From Lactococcus termiticola (GTDB lineage: Bacteria; Bacillota; Bacilli; Lactobacillales; Streptococcaceae), in the NCBI RefSeq assembly GCF_003116835.1, contig NZ_BFFO01000005.1, forward strand, positions 1-64,000: a stretch of 64,000 bases of DNA, read 5' to 3'. The notes beneath the pieces are model-generated. The model was given only the letters and a program-made list of their open reading frames with translations. It was not told where the DNA came from and did no database searches. A program made the position numbers and the translations under genes. Position 1 is the stretch's first letter; the number at the start of each line of letters is the position of its first letter. Positions 1 to 9,367 of the stretch are shown in pieces.

Positions 1-72
1 CGGAACACTTTGCCCTGAGTCATAAAGTTCTACTAGAGTTTCTTTGAAACCTTGTTCATATCGTTTAACCAT
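1..72 (-). mobile_element. IS3-family transposase OrfA, 5' end only
   Basis: Reading leftward from an ATG at 72, 24 codons run off the window edge: MVKRYEQGFKETLVELYDSG, then QSVP. This K-R-Y-x-x-x-F-K opening followed by LYxSGxSV is typical of the helix-turn-helix OrfA of IS3-family elements, which acts with OrfB to make the transposase. The element's end probably lies near 108, where TGGACAG reads on the minus strand, but this is a guess. The segment is AT-rich. Whether the element is intact cannot be seen. Confidence 0.7.
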
Positions 73-146
73 AAATTGAGTGTACCAAATTACCTAAACG
101 GCTGTCCATTTTTCTAGGATAACATCATTTTACTTAAAGGAGCATA

Positions 147-228
147 AGGGAAACTGATATACAGCAAGCTGTATATCCTTGCAGTACAAGGGTTCCCTCT
201 GATTTCAGCTTTTCAAGCTAAAATCAAT
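147..228. repeat. compound hairpin beside the IS end
   Basis: AGGGAA (147-152) can pair with TTCCCT (193-198). Between them lie a 10-bp perfect hairpin (GATATACAGC/GCTGTATATC) and a small CTTG/CAAG hairpin. A further hairpin (GATTTCAGCTT/AAGCTAAAATC, one mismatch) follows at about 206-228. The plan resembles the family A repeats elsewhere in the window, but the sequence is different. Confidence 0.5.
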
Positions 229-286
229 AAACTTTCTCGCTACGCTATATAAAAAATTGCAATAAAAATATGAATTGGAGAACAAA

Positions 287-790
287 ATGAAAACAGAAGA
301 TTGGTTAATTAGAAAAATTCCGACAGAAACCAAAAAAGGAATTCAAGAGTTGGCGAAAAAAGAAGGAGTTTTTGCCAATGAAAAAGTCGCAGAGATTTTG
401 AATGATTATCTTTACGACATTGAACTTGGTCGAAACAAAAATTACTTTGATAGGCGCTGGCAACAAGTCATTGACAGCTATGAAGTCAGCGCAAATGCTC
501 AAAAAATATTGGCTGATGCGCAAAATGAAAATACAGAAGCCTTTGGAAAATCATTTTCAACGTTGACGAAGCGAGTGATTGAATTGCAAAATTTGCTTTT
601 TGCAGTTCACGAAGAAGTCGAAATTTTGCGAGGAGTCCAGCAAATGTTGATTGGCTATTCCCCAGAAGAGTCGAAAAAATTTGCGGAGGTTTACAAGAAA
701 TATGTTGGCGAAGCCTTGAAAAATGAAAGTGATTTTACAGACCTGTTTGAAAAAAATGAAGATGATTGGTTCGAGGGAGAGGAGTATTAA
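287..790 (+). CDS. unrecognised protein with ribbon-helix-helix-like N-terminus
   Basis: 167 aa from the ATG at 287, chosen because GGAG sits seven bases upstream; an in-frame TTG at 275 lacks such a site. Residues 1-45 (IRKIPTETKKGIQELAKKEG followed by EKVAEIL) look like an Arc/CopG-type DNA-binding fold. The middle is helical and probably coiled (about residues 65-115), and the C-terminus is very acidic. Codon use is AT-rich compared with genes after 1300 and the gene lies beside an IS end, which suggests acquired DNA. Plasmid maintenance or regulation would fit, but no family was recognised. Confidence 0.65.
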   Translation: MKTEDWLIRKIPTETKKGIQELAKKEGVFANEKVAEILNDYLYDIELGRNKNYFDRRWQQVIDSYEVSANAQKILADAQNENTEAFGKSFSTLTKRVIELQNLLFAVHEEVEILRGVQQMLIGYSPEESKKFAEVYKKYVGEALKNESDFTDLFEKNEDDWFEGEEY

Positions 791-905
791 ATTTATCAAA
801 ATGGTTGCGACATAACAAAGAGATAAAATCTGGCAGTATTAACTCAAATGAACTAAATTTTGCGCTATACTGGAATACAGGACAAAATCAAATCGGGAGG
901 TCTTT

Positions 906-1244
906 ATGTACGAAGCAAATGAGGAATTTTCAGCTCTCACAAATCGGCTGGCTGCTTATACTGAGTTAGTTGATGATGAAGCCTATCAAAGCCAGATAGA
1001 GCGTGAATTAGTTAGGTTAGCGGTGAAGATATTGGCAGAAAGAATTCATGAGTTACTTCAAGAAGTGAATGATGAGGAGTTGTTGAACCATGCACTCTCT
1101 ATCATTAACGAAGCAACGATTGAAACAGTCGCATTTTTGGGTACAGAAGACATCTGGGAGGAAATAGAAACACGTTTGAGAGAACGGGGCTTTGGGTACA
1201 GAATGTTTGGAGAACCATTTAATTTACCTAAAATAGGTAGATAA
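906..1244 (+). CDS. hypothetical protein, 112 aa
   Basis: Starts at ATG 906 behind a good Shine-Dalgarno (GGGAGG). A -10-like TATACT lies at about 866. The protein is mostly helical and acidic, without membrane segments or recognised motifs. It shares the AT-rich character of the preceding gene and probably came with the same acquired segment. A shared terminator (1294-1320) separates it from the convergent CoA-binding gene. Confidence 0.55.
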   Translation: MYEANEEFSALTNRLAAYTELVDDEAYQSQIERELVRLAVKILAERIHELLQEVNDEELLNHALSIINEATIETVAFLGTEDIWEEIETRLRERGFGYRMFGEPFNLPKIGR

Positions 1245-1293
1245 AAGGTGCTATGGTCAGGAAATCTGTCAGGATTTTCTTCAAAAATAAGAA

Positions 1294-1320
1294 AGAACCT
1301 TGATTTTTCAAGGTTCTTTT
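1294..1320. terminator. bidirectional intrinsic terminator
   Basis: AAGAACCTTGA, a short T loop and CAAGGTTCTTTT form a strong stem with T and A runs on both sides. It lies between convergent genes and overlaps the stop codon of the minus-strand gene. Confidence 0.8.
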
Positions 1321-1745
1321 GGCATATAGGCGTATTCAATCTTGATACAGCGGTTCATCACGATGTCATTGCGACCGGCTTCCCGCAGGATTTGCTCGGC
1401 CTCTTCTGACTGGAGCTCGAGCTGGGCCCAGAAGACATCTGCATCCGTCTCGATAAAGTCCCGGGCCACGTCAGCCAAGAACTCAGAGCGACGAAAGACA
1501 TCGACGATATCAATATGCTCGGGTACTTCTTTAAGGCTGGCATAGACCTTTTCGCCCAGGACCTCTTCGCCGGCAATCACTGGATTGACCGGGATAATCT
1601 TGTAGCCGTTTTTCTGCAGGCCCTCGGCAATCAGATAAGACGTCCGATCTGTCTTCTTGCTGATGCCGACCACAGCGATGGTCTTGGCCTTTTTAAGATA
1701 GTCAAAAATCACTTCTTGACTGGGATTTTGAAATTCATAAGTCAT
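1308..1745 (-). CDS. CoA-binding domain protein (YccU type)
   Basis: 145 aa, the usual length for stand-alone CoA_binding proteins with a Rossmann fold. The nucleotide-binding loop AVVGISKKTDR is near residue 24, followed by KIIPVNP and the DVF and DVFWAQLE strands typical of the family. The cysteine of the MNRCIKIE tail is conserved in relatives. The fold matches the N-terminal part of succinyl-CoA synthetase alpha subunits, but these small proteins have no assigned reaction. GGAGG precedes the ATG. It forms a single-gene unit. Confidence 0.85.
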   Translation of the reverse strand: MTYEFQNPSQEVIFDYLKKAKTIAVVGISKKTDRTSYLIAEGLQKNGYKIIPVNPVIAGEEVLGEKVYASLKEVPEHIDIVDVFRRSEFLADVARDFIETDADVFWAQLELQSEEAEQILREAGRNDIVMNRCIKIEYAYMPKEP

Positions 1746-1855
1746 AGCATGCCTCCTTTCTTATCATTATAACAGCTTTTGAAATCAGACGAAAGGCTGA
1801 GGGCTCGAGGATTTTCTGATGATAAAATAGAGCTATCAAATTTAAGGAGGAAGCC

Positions 1856-2068
1856 ATGAGCCTCATCTTTTTAGTCTTAGTTGCCTTGTTTGCTTTCTGG
1901 TTTCTGAAGGGCTTTTTTAAGTATGTGTTGCCTGCAATCTTGCTGTTAATCATTGCAAAATTTATCTTTGGTTTAGCCTTTATCAGTCTTCATCTGGTCT
2001 TATTTGTCATTGGCCTTTTGATTATCGTCTGGCTTATTCGAGCTATTAGTGGCTCAAGAAACCGCTAA
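1856..2068 (+). CDS. small membrane protein, 70 aa
   Basis: Almost entirely hydrophobic with two or three membrane helices (about residues 3-20, 22-42 and 45-62) and a short basic tail (RAISGSRNR). AAGGAGG lies seven bases before the ATG, so translation is well supported. It resembles the small phage-shock/LiaF-type or unnamed lactococcal membrane proteins only in general character; function unknown. Confidence 0.6.
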   Translation: MSLIFLVLVALFAFWFLKGFFKYVLPAILLLIIAKFIFGLAFISLHLVLFVIGLLIIVWLIRAISGSRNR

Positions 2069-2165
2069 CCCCCTTTTTCTTTACTCAGACTTATTTTTAT
2101 GCTACTATTAAAATAGTTTTATTTAAGATATATATTTAATAGTAATAGGATAATTTTATATCAAT

Positions 2166-3314
2166 ATGAAAAAAGTTCTGATTTATAGTGCAGTGACTGC
2201 TAGTCTTTTAGCTGTCGCAAGCCCCGTGCTTGCTGCTGAAACAGTTGCTCCTGCCCCCACATCTAGCCAACTGCCCGCCAGCCCTACTGCCAAGGCAGTG
2301 AAGACAAACAGCTCGATTCCCGTCTATCGGCTCTACAATTCAAGAAACCAGGAACACCTCTATACTACAAGTACAGACGAGGTTTCTTCCCTCCTGAGTA
2401 TTTACATGAGTGACTGGAAATACGAGGGGGCTTCTTGGATGGCTCCTAAGAGCTCAGCGACAGCTGTTTTCCGCGTTTACAATCCAAAATCAGGCGAGCA
2501 CCTTTATACAAAAGATGCCCATGAAGTCAGTGTCTTGACCTCTCAGTACCACTGGTCAAGTGAAGGAACCGCCTACTACTCCGAATCGGCAACTGCTGGA
2601 CGTAGCAATTTCCGCCTCTATAACCCTAAAGCGGGAATCGGGGCTCACTTTACCACATCAAGCAGTTACGAACGCGACCAGCTCATGAAGACTGGCTGGA
2701 AATATGAAGGCATCGCCTGGTACGGGACAAAAGATCCTGTCTATACGACTTACCAGCCCGTTCCTACACCAATGTTCCACAAGGATAGCCTCGGATATAC
2801 TGTCTTTACACAACAAGATTCTCGCTGGGGCAACCTGCTTTACGGCGGCGACCCTATCTGGGACGGAGGTTGTGGCCTTGTTTCTACAACAATGGCGATC
2901 AATGCACTGAGAAAGACCAACTTTACGCCGGCAGATACCCTCCCTTGGGCAAATGCAAATGGAGCGATTGCCTGGAATGATGTCGGTGCCAGCGTCTTGA
3001 GAATTGCACAGCACTTTGGCCTCAACGCCTGGTATGTCTCTGCAGACATCGCAACCATCAACCGGGTCCTCAGCCAGGGTGGGATGGTCTCTGTCTCTGG
3101 AGCAACTTCACCAAACTACTTGAACGGTTCACCATTTACATCGGTCGGCCACTATGTTGTCATCAAGAAACTTCTCCCTAATGGCCAATGGATGATCTTT
3201 GATTCCAATAATTCAAACGGCCGTGAGATGAATCCTAACAATAACAAGGCCTTTGATCCAAATCTTATCATGCGTTATCAACACTACTCTGCTGTTGCCA
3301 TGTATAACAAATAA
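2166..3314 (+). CDS. secreted repeat protein with C39-like peptidase domain
   Basis: 382 aa. A signal peptide covers residues 1-24 (VASPVLAAE cleavage region), followed by a Pro/Ser/Thr-rich linker. Three repeats of about 45 aa (from residues 53, 101 and 148), each with an (R)LYN/VYN...HLYTT...W.YEG pattern, match the DUF5648-type wall- or glycan-associated repeat. Residues about 205-382 look like a C39-like papain-fold peptidase: Cys236 in GGCGLVS, His329 in GHYVV, Asp346 in FDSNN. No LPxTG motif, so it is probably released or held by its repeats. Substrate unknown; a cell-wall or peptide hydrolase is the likely role. The AT-rich upstream region has only a weak Shine-Dalgarno. Confidence 0.8.
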   Translation: MKKVLIYSAVTASLLAVASPVLAAETVAPAPTSSQLPASPTAKAVKTNSSIPVYRLYNSRNQEHLYTTSTDEVSSLLSIYMSDWKYEGASWMAPKSSATAVFRVYNPKSGEHLYTKDAHEVSVLTSQYHWSSEGTAYYSESATAGRSNFRLYNPKAGIGAHFTTSSSYERDQLMKTGWKYEGIAWYGTKDPVYTTYQPVPTPMFHKDSLGYTVFTQQDSRWGNLLYGGDPIWDGGCGLVSTTMAINALRKTNFTPADTLPWANANGAIAWNDVGASVLRIAQHFGLNAWYVSADIATINRVLSQGGMVSVSGATSPNYLNGSPFTSVGHYVVIKKLLPNGQWMIFDSNNSNGREMNPNNNKAFDPNLIMRYQHYSAVAMYNK

Positions 3315-3343
3315 AAAAGCAAGACTCTAGGTCCTGCTTTTTT
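3314..3343. terminator. bidirectional terminator between secreted protein gene and polA
   Basis: AAAAAGCA and TGCTTTTT pair around an AGGACC-type inner stem. Runs of A and T flank the hairpin on both sides, and the genes converge here. Confidence 0.75.
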
Positions 3344-5960
3344 ATTTCGCCTCATACCAGGTCAATCCTGTATTTTCATCAACTTTCAGTGGCAGGTCAA
3401 GCTTCATCGCCTCTTCCATCGTTGATTTCACAAGGCTCTTGACTTCATCGAGCTCTTCTTTTGGCACATCGAGGATGATTTCATCGTGGACCTGGAGGAG
3501 CATTTTGGCTTTCAAGTCAGAATTTGACAGGGCCTTGTCCAGATTGATCATAGCGATTTTCAAGATGTCGGCCGCCGAGCCCTGGATGGGCGAGTTTATC
3601 GCCGTCCTCTCGGCAAAAGAGCGGACGCTAAAGTTTCTCGCATTAATATCCGGCAATTTCCTACGGCGGTGGCTCATGGTTTCGACATAGCCCTTGTCGT
3701 GGGCCTCACGGACGATATTTTCCATGTAAGCCTTGATGCCGGGATAGCGTTCAAAGTAGGTCTCGATATATTCTTTGGCTGCCTTGCGACTGATGCCAAG
3801 GTTATTGGCCAGGCCAAAGTCAGAAATGCCGTAGACGACCCCAAAGTTGACAGCCTTGGCGTTCCGCCGGTCATTGGCTGTGACATCTTCAGCATTGGCA
3901 ATGTCAAAGACCCGCATGGCTGTGCTGGTGTGGATGTCAGCTCCGTGACGGAAGGCCTCAATCAGGTGTTCATCCTGGGAGATGTGGGCCAGGACCCGGA
4001 GCTCAATCTGAGAGTAGTCTGAGCTCAAGAGGACTGAGCCAGGGCTTGGCACAAAGGCCTGGCGAATCTTCCGGCCTTCTTCCAGGCGGACGGGGATATT
4101 CTGCAGGTTCGGATCCACCGATGAGAGACGGCCGGTCTGGGTCAAGTCCTGGACATAGCGGGTGTGAATCTTGCCGTCTGCCATGATTTGTGGCATCAGG
4201 CCCTGGACATAGGTTGATTGGATCTTGGCAATCTGTCGATATTCGAGGATTTTTGCGACGATTTCATATTGACCAGCCAGGCCTTCTAAGACGTCAACCG
4301 CCGTTGAATAACCGGTCTTGGTCTTCTTTCCTGCTGGAAGCTCGAGCTTCTCAAAGAGGATAACGCCTAATTGTTTTGGCGAATTAAGATTAAACTCTTC
4401 TCCAGCCAGGTCATAGATTTCCCGGGTCAGCTTGCTGAGTCGGGCTTCGTTTTCTTCGCCGATGGCCTTGAGCGTGTCTGCCTTGACGGCAATGCCGGCA
4501 ATTTCCATCTTGGCCAGGACATCCGCCAGAGGCAGTTCGATGTCGGTCAAGAGGTGGTACTGATCGTTTTCTTCCAGGCTCTTGATGAGGGCAGGCTTGC
4601 TGGCGGCGAGCACATGAAGCTTGCGGGCAATGTGCTGGAAGAGGATTTCATCGCTAGGTACTGCCTGCTTGGCCCCCTTGCCGTAGACTTCTTCGTCTTT
4701 GGCGAGTTTTCCGACATTGTAGAGCTCAGCGATGGTTGAAATCTTGTTGTCTTCGGTCGTTGAGAGCAGGTATTTTGCCAGCATGCTGTCAAATTGGGCA
4801 GGGGCAAGCTCAATGCCTTCACGACTCAGGAGGACCTTGTTCTTCTTAAAGTCATAGGTGTTTTCCGGAAATGGAAAGGCCTTGAGGACTTCGAGATTCT
4901 TAGAAACAAAGACTTCTTTATCATTCCCCCAGGCAAAGGCCAGGATGTCGGCCTTGTGGTAGTTGTCTTCCAGCGTCTCGATATAGAAAAAGTCGTCGGG
5001 CTTGACTTGGGGCTCGCTGTCGATGACCTGGTAGTCGACTTCCAGCTCCTTGATGGCCTCGCCATTGTTTGACAAAAACTGCTCTTTGAGCTGTCTGAAG
5101 CCCATCTCATCGTAGAATTTAACGAGGGCTTCATTGCTGTCAGGGCCGTCGTAGCTGATATCATCGAGGCCAATCTCGATAGGCGACGCTGTATTGATGG
5201 TCGCAAGCGTCCTTGCCAGATAGGCCTGCTCCTTGTCAGCGATGATATTTTCTTTCATCTTAGAAGCTTTAAGTTTATCAACATTTTCATAAAGGCCATC
5301 AATCGAGCCCCATTCGTGAAGGAGCTTGAGGGCGGTCTTTTCACCGACCTTGGTGATGCCTGGATAATTATCGGAATTATCGCCCATCAAGGCCTTGAGA
5401 TCGATAAATTGCTCAGGTGTCAACTGCATCTGCTCCATAAGATAGGCCGGTGTCCAGGCTTCAAACTCTGCCACGCCTTTCTTGGAAATCTCGACCGTGG
5501 TATTGCTATCGGTCAGCTGAATCATGTCCTTGTCGCCAGTGACAATCGTCACGTCAAAATTGGTGCCAGGGGCTTCAGCCATCTTATCCAGTGTCCCGAT
5601 AATGTCGTCGGCCTCATAGTTGACCAGCTCATAGTGCTGAATACCGAGTTTTTCGAGCATTTCCTTGATAAAAGGCATCTGCTCGCGGAATTCGTCAGGT
5701 GTCTTCGCCCGGCCACCCTTGTAGTCTGCATACATCTCGGTCCGGAAGGTGGTCTTGCCAGCGTCAAAAGCAACTAAGACATGGCTCGGCTGAATCCGCT
5801 CCATCAGGTTGTTGAGCATAAGGTGAAAACCATAGATGGCATTGGTGTGAAGGCCATTTGGCGCCTTAAATCGGTCCAATTGGTTATAGAGGGCAAAGAA
5901 GGCCCGAAAGGCAACGGATGAGCCGTCGATTAAGAGGAGTTTGTTTTTTTCGTTTGTCAT
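3342..5960 (-). CDS. polA: DNA polymerase I
   Basis: 872 aa, normal for streptococcal PolA. It fills gaps and removes RNA primers during replication and repair. The N-terminal 5'-3' exonuclease domain (about 1-290) shows LLIDGSS, VAFDAGKTTFR and the acidic VTGDKDM and MGDNSDN clusters. The middle domain (about 300-480) lacks clear DEDD proofreading residues, as in other Gram-positive PolA proteins. Polymerase motifs are present: A (SSDYSQIELR), B (RRNAKAVNFGVVYG) and C (LQVHDEI). An extended -10 (TGTTATAAT on the minus strand) lies at about 5970. Confidence 0.98.
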   Translation of the reverse strand: MTNEKNKLLLIDGSSVAFRAFFALYNQLDRFKAPNGLHTNAIYGFHLMLNNLMERIQPSHVLVAFDAGKTTFRTEMYADYKGGRAKTPDEFREQMPFIKEMLEKLGIQHYELVNYEADDIIGTLDKMAEAPGTNFDVTIVTGDKDMIQLTDSNTTVEISKKGVAEFEAWTPAYLMEQMQLTPEQFIDLKALMGDNSDNYPGITKVGEKTALKLLHEWGSIDGLYENVDKLKASKMKENIIADKEQAYLARTLATINTASPIEIGLDDISYDGPDSNEALVKFYDEMGFRQLKEQFLSNNGEAIKELEVDYQVIDSEPQVKPDDFFYIETLEDNYHKADILAFAWGNDKEVFVSKNLEVLKAFPFPENTYDFKKNKVLLSREGIELAPAQFDSMLAKYLLSTTEDNKISTIAELYNVGKLAKDEEVYGKGAKQAVPSDEILFQHIARKLHVLAASKPALIKSLEENDQYHLLTDIELPLADVLAKMEIAGIAVKADTLKAIGEENEARLSKLTREIYDLAGEEFNLNSPKQLGVILFEKLELPAGKKTKTGYSTAVDVLEGLAGQYEIVAKILEYRQIAKIQSTYVQGLMPQIMADGKIHTRYVQDLTQTGRLSSVDPNLQNIPVRLEEGRKIRQAFVPSPGSVLLSSDYSQIELRVLAHISQDEHLIEAFRHGADIHTSTAMRVFDIANAEDVTANDRRNAKAVNFGVVYGISDFGLANNLGISRKAAKEYIETYFERYPGIKAYMENIVREAHDKGYVETMSHRRRKLPDINARNFSVRSFAERTAINSPIQGSAADILKIAMINLDKALSNSDLKAKMLLQVHDEIILDVPKEELDEVKSLVKSTMEEAMKLDLPLKVDENTGLTWYEAK

Positions 5961-6015
5961 ATTCTTTTATTATAACATAGCTTGGATGGTCGGCTCTCTT
6001 GGCTTGGTCTGTGGA

Positions 6016-6164
6016 GTCGCTTCGTTACAGAAACTAGGGAAACTGATGTGCTGGCACGCAAGCAGACCGCTTTGCGGTCTCATTGCTAAGTTTTGAGCCT
6101 CCTAAGGAGTCTCCAAACTTGCCTTTTAGCACAGCAGATTCCCTAATTTCTTTCACTCCGCTTG
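6016..6164 (+). repeat. family A compound palindrome, copy 1
   Basis: Outer arms 6029-6052 and 6128-6151 pair with a few mismatches. Hairpin 1 has stem AGACCGC/GCGGTCT within GCAA/TTGC. Hairpin 2 has stem AAGTTTTGAG/CTCCAAACTT. Conserved ends are CGCTTCGTT on the left and CACTCCGCTTG on the right. It lies between epuA and polA. Confidence 0.85.
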
Positions 6165-6192
6165 GATTTTACCAGCTTTTAGAAAAACAGTG

Positions 6193-6238
6193 CAGTGGAA
6201 GAATTCAGGCTAGAGCTCTGGCCTGAATTCTGGAACGG
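6193..6238. repeat. short solo palindrome with family A-like ends
   Basis: GAATTCAGGC (6201-6210) and GCCTGAATTC (6221-6230) pair perfectly. The flanks GTGGAA and TGGAACGGA match the ends of family A elements, but both inner hairpins are missing. Confidence 0.6.
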
Positions 6239-6280
6239 AAGCCCTCAAGCCCAAGAAAAAAAGCCGGCAAAGCCGACCAT

Positions 6281-6466
6281 CTAAGGATTCAATTTATTCA
6301 TCACATCTCGCCAGAGGCCTGGCGTAAAGACTCGGCCTGGATTTCCACCGCCAAGAATGCCGTAGCCTAGCATCAAACCACCAGCCGCGGCAAGGATGAG
6401 GAGGATGACGACCAGCAGGAGGAGGGAGATTCTCATTCCTAGGATTTTTACTGTTTTCTTAAACAT
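6281..6466 (-). CDS. epuA: EpuA-like small membrane protein (DNA-directed RNA polymerase subunit beta family)
   Basis: 61 aa with one long hydrophobic segment (about residues 13-38) followed by a short extracellular tail containing GGGNPGRVF and W. This matches the small EpuA family, usually downstream of murA in streptococci and annotated by convention as an RNA polymerase beta-like subunit although no polymerase function is visible. Here it also follows murA by 38 bases, presumably in one transcript. Confidence 0.8.
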   Translation of the reverse strand: MFKKTVKILGMRISLLLLVVILLILAAAGGLMLGYGILGGGNPGRVFTPGLWRDVMNKLNP

Positions 6467-6504
6467 TAAGCTTCCTCTTCAGTTAAGGCTCATCTAAGCT
6501 TTAT

Positions 6505-7773
6505 CTAAGCTTCGTCAGGCACCCGCTCGATGTCTGCACCCAGCGAGGCGAGTTTTTCATGGAATTTATAATAGCCTCGGTCCAGATGGTTGAGTTTGCG
6601 GACCGTGGTCTTGCCTTCTGCAACGAGAGCTAAAAGGATGAGGGCGGCAGAGGCCCGGAGGTCTGTCGACTTGACAGAGGCCCCTTGGAGCTTGTCTGAG
6701 CCCTGGATTATCGCTGTTTTTTGCGTGATTTCCACATTCAGTCCCATCCGTCGCATTTCTTCCAGATGCTGGAAGCGATTTTCAAAGACAGTCTCCGTCA
6801 TGCTCGACTCACCCTTAGCAACAGCCTGGGCTGCGGTCATCTGGGACTGCATATCGGTCGGGAAACCAGGATGGGGCAGGGTCTTGACATTGGTCGCCTT
6901 CAGGCGGTCAGGGCCAATGACCCGCAGACCTTCTTCTTCTTGGATAAAGGTCACGCCCATTTCCTTTAATTTAGAAATCAAGGGCCGGTTGTGCTCAGAA
7001 ATCGCCTCAAGAATGAGGACGTCACCCCGAGTCATGGCAGCCGCGACCATAAATGTCCCGGCTTCAATCCGGTCTTGGACGACGGCATGGTTGGCCCCAT
7101 GCATCTCCTTGACCCCCTTGATAATGATGGTATCTGTCCCAGCACCTTTGACATTGGCCCCCATCTTGTTCAAAAGATTGGCCAGGTCAACGATTTCAGG
7201 CTCACGGGCAGCATTTTCTAGCGTGGTCGTACCTTCAGCAAGAGTCGCTGCCATCATCAGGTTCTGAGTCGCCCCGACAGAAGGGAAGTCCAGGTAGATA
7301 TAAGCCCCTTTGAGCTGACCCTTGGCTTCAATGTAGCCGGCGGTCTGTGTGATTTCAGCTCCCATAAGCTCAAAGCCCCGCAGATGAAGGTCAATCGGAC
7401 GAGAACCAATCGAACAGCCACCAGGCATTGAGACCCGGGCCATGCCGTTGCGGGCCAGGATTGGCCCCATGACAACGATGCTCGCCCGCATCTCGCTGAC
7501 GTATTCATAAGGGGCGTCGGTCTTGACTTCCGTCGCTGACGTCGCATGCACTTCTTTCGCTGCTTCATCAAAGCTCAGCTGAACACCGAGATGGTGGACC
7601 AGCTTGTTCATCATATAGACATCACTCAAAATCGGCACGTTGCGAAGGACTGTCTCACCCGTCGCTGGCAAAAGACTCGCTGCGAGTAGTGGCAGGACAG
7701 CGTTTTTTGCCCCTTCAATTTCAACGCTTCCCTTGAGTTGCGTTTGGCCACCCTTGACGATGATTTTATCCAT
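6505..7773 (-). CDS. murA: UDP-N-acetylglucosamine 1-carboxyvinyltransferase
   Basis: 422 aa from the ATG at 7773 (MDKIIVKGG), preferred over an ATG 24 bases upstream because MurA proteins begin at this point and an AGAGAAAAT ribosome site precedes it. It transfers enolpyruvate to UDP-GlcNAc, the first committed step of peptidoglycan synthesis. The catalytic cysteine is in [13 protein letters not shown], with [10 protein letters not shown] near the N-terminus and the C-terminal LDRGYY.FHEKL typical of the family. It is part of a spx-UPF0223-IMPase-murA-epuA run on the minus strand. Confidence 0.97.
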   Translation of the reverse strand: MDKIIVKGGQTQLKGSVEIEGAKNAVLPLLAASLLPATGETVLRNVPILSDVYMMNKLVHHLGVQLSFDEAAKEVHATSATEVKTDAPYEYVSEMRASIVVMGPILARNGMARVSMPGGCSIGSRPIDLHLRGFELMGAEITQTAGYIEAKGQLKGAYIYLDFPSVGATQNLMMAATLAEGTTTLENAAREPEIVDLANLLNKMGANVKGAGTDTIIIKGVKEMHGANHAVVQDRIEAGTFMVAAAMTRGDVLILEAISEHNRPLISKLKEMGVTFIQEEEGLRVIGPDRLKATNVKTLPHPGFPTDMQSQMTAAQAVAKGESSMTETVFENRFQHLEEMRRMGLNVEITQKTAIIQGSDKLQGASVKSTDLRASAALILLALVAEGKTTVRKLNHLDRGYYKFHEKLASLGADIERVPDEA

Positions 7774-7815
7774 TATATTTTCTCTATTTCTAAGCAAATT
7801 TTCTTATCCATTATA

Positions 7816-8613
7816 TCACAATTCTGATTGACTCAAAATTGAGAGCACCTCGTCCTTCAGATGGACAGGACCTGAAAAGACCTTCTCACGGCCCATCAGG
7901 CTTGGAGAATCACCCTCGATAGTCCAGCTGTCAAAGCCGATTTTTGAGAGGAGAATGCTGCCTGGAGCATAATCCCAGGGATAGAGATTGCTGACATAGC
8001 CTAAGATCCGACCTTCCAGGATTTTCACATAGCTGATGCCAGCCGAGCCAAAATTGCGGACACCAAGTGACTTGGACGCCAGCTCTTGCAGGTGGTTAGC
8101 ATTGCTCTTGAACATGTAGCTGTTCAGGGCAAGAAGGCTGGTCTCAAGCTCAGGCCAGCGAACTGGGAGGGCCTCATCTTCACAGTAACTCTGCTCGGCA
8201 TCATTCCAAAAGAGCCGGTCAGCCATGACGTCGAGAATCATTCCAAACTGGGGCTTGCCTGCCTGATAATAAGCCAGCATGACGGCAAATTCAGCCTTCT
8301 GAACGATGAAGTTGGTCGTCCCATCAATCGGGTCAATGACCCAAAAATTCGAGCTCGCTAGGTCAAAATCAGGCTCTGACTTGCCGTTTTCTTCCGCCAA
8401 AATCTTGTCGTCAGGAAAATGAGCCAGAATCTTTGATACCAACTCTTCTTGGACTTGACCGTCAAAATTGGTGACCAGGTCGTCATAACGGCTCTTGGTC
8501 GCAACCTGTGGGGCTTCATCGAGGTGGCTCCTCAAAAAAATGCCGGCCTCACGAACCCAGCCTTTGGCTAAATTTAATTGCTCATTTGGAAAATTGGACG
8601 CTTGCTCGCTCAC
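7816..8613 (-). CDS. inositol monophosphatase family protein
   Basis: 265 aa with the metal-binding motifs of the lithium-sensitive phosphatase family: EENG (Glu near residue 80), the DPIDGTTNF box near residue 103, and a late [10 protein letters not shown] motif supplying the third Asp. Family members hydrolyse inositol monophosphate or other small sugar phosphates; the true substrate in these bacteria is unknown. The start overlaps the end of the UPF0223 gene by 32 bases, indicating coupled translation. Confidence 0.93.
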   Translation of the reverse strand: MSEQASNFPNEQLNLAKGWVREAGIFLRSHLDEAPQVATKSRYDDLVTNFDGQVQEELVSKILAHFPDDKILAEENGKSEPDFDLASSNFWVIDPIDGTTNFIVQKAEFAVMLAYYQAGKPQFGMILDVMADRLFWNDAEQSYCEDEALPVRWPELETSLLALNSYMFKSNANHLQELASKSLGVRNFGSAGISYVKILEGRILGYVSNLYPWDYAPGSILLSKIGFDSWTIEGDSPSLMGREKVFSGPVHLKDEVLSILSQSEL

Positions 8614-8860
8614 TCTTAGTCACCTCTTGGACGGCCCGATAAAGCGAATAGCCGCTCGCCGATTCAAATTCACGGCCGAGTTGCTTCTCCTGCATTTTTG
8701 AGGGGACGACCGTCTTGAAAGCCCGATAGCTGTCAAGAAAATCCGCCTTTTGGACCCTGTCTTCATAAAATTTTTCCACCTGATTAAAAAAAGAGACCAC
8801 TGTCGACATCTCATCAGTAGTCCAGCTTAAATCCAGTGGATAGCTATAATGTTCTTTCAT
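8582..8860 (-). CDS. UPF0223 family protein
   Basis: 92 aa, the family's usual length. YPLDL.W(T)TDEM, FFN.VE.FYE and the FDSYRAFK-like core (here [20 protein letters not shown]) match UPF0223, a small helical family of Firmicutes with no assigned function. It starts right after the spx stop and overlaps the next gene, the order commonly seen in streptococci. Confidence 0.9.
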   Translation of the reverse strand: MKEHYSYPLDLSWTTDEMSTVVSFFNQVEKFYEDRVQKADFLDSYRAFKTVVPSKMQEKQLGREFESASGYSLYRAVQEVTKSERASVQFSK

Positions 8861-9262
8861 TTACGCTTCTACCAAAGTATCTTTAGAATGTTGCATCTCT
8901 GATTGCCGGTAGGTCCTTGGCAAAAAGCTGCGGATTTCATCTTCATTGAAACCAATCTGCAGGCGTTTATCATCAGTGATAATCGGCCGTCGCAGGAGGT
9001 TGGGATAGGCGGTCACCAGCTCCAGGAGTTGATTGATCGTCAGGCTGTCCAGGTCAACATTGAGCTTTTGGAAGACCTTAGAACGGGTAGAAATCAAGTC
9101 TTCTGTCCCATTTTCAGTCTTTGCCAAAATGTCCCTCAAGGCTTCGATGGTCAGGGGCTGGGTCAGGATGTTGTGTTCGGTATAGTCTACATGATACTGA
9201 TTGAGCCAAGCCCTTGCCTTCCGGCAACTCGTGCATGATGGTGATAGGTATAAATTGATCAA
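8861..9262 (-). CDS. spx: Spx/ArsC-family transcriptional regulator
   Basis: 133 aa with the redox-sensing CxxC (SCTSCRKA, Cys10-Cys13), the RPII segment and the KLNVDLDSL/LISTRSKVFQKL region of Spx. Spx proteins bind the RNA polymerase alpha C-terminal domain and redirect transcription under disulfide stress; ClpXP normally degrades them. Translation starts at TTG 9262, with GGAGG six bases upstream and TATAAT on the minus strand at about 9295. Confidence 0.93.
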   Translation of the reverse strand: MINLYLSPSCTSCRKARAWLNQYHVDYTEHNILTQPLTIEALRDILAKTENGTEDLISTRSKVFQKLNVDLDSLTINQLLELVTAYPNLLRRPIITDDKRLQIGFNEDEIRSFLPRTYRQSEMQHSKDTLVEA

Positions 9263-9367
9263 CAGCTGCCTCCGCTATTTTTACTATGCTCCTATTATAT
9301 AATAAGAGGACCCGGCTTTCAATAGGGCTGTCAAAAAAATTTAACAGCTGGGGTTTCTGCTTTTAAG

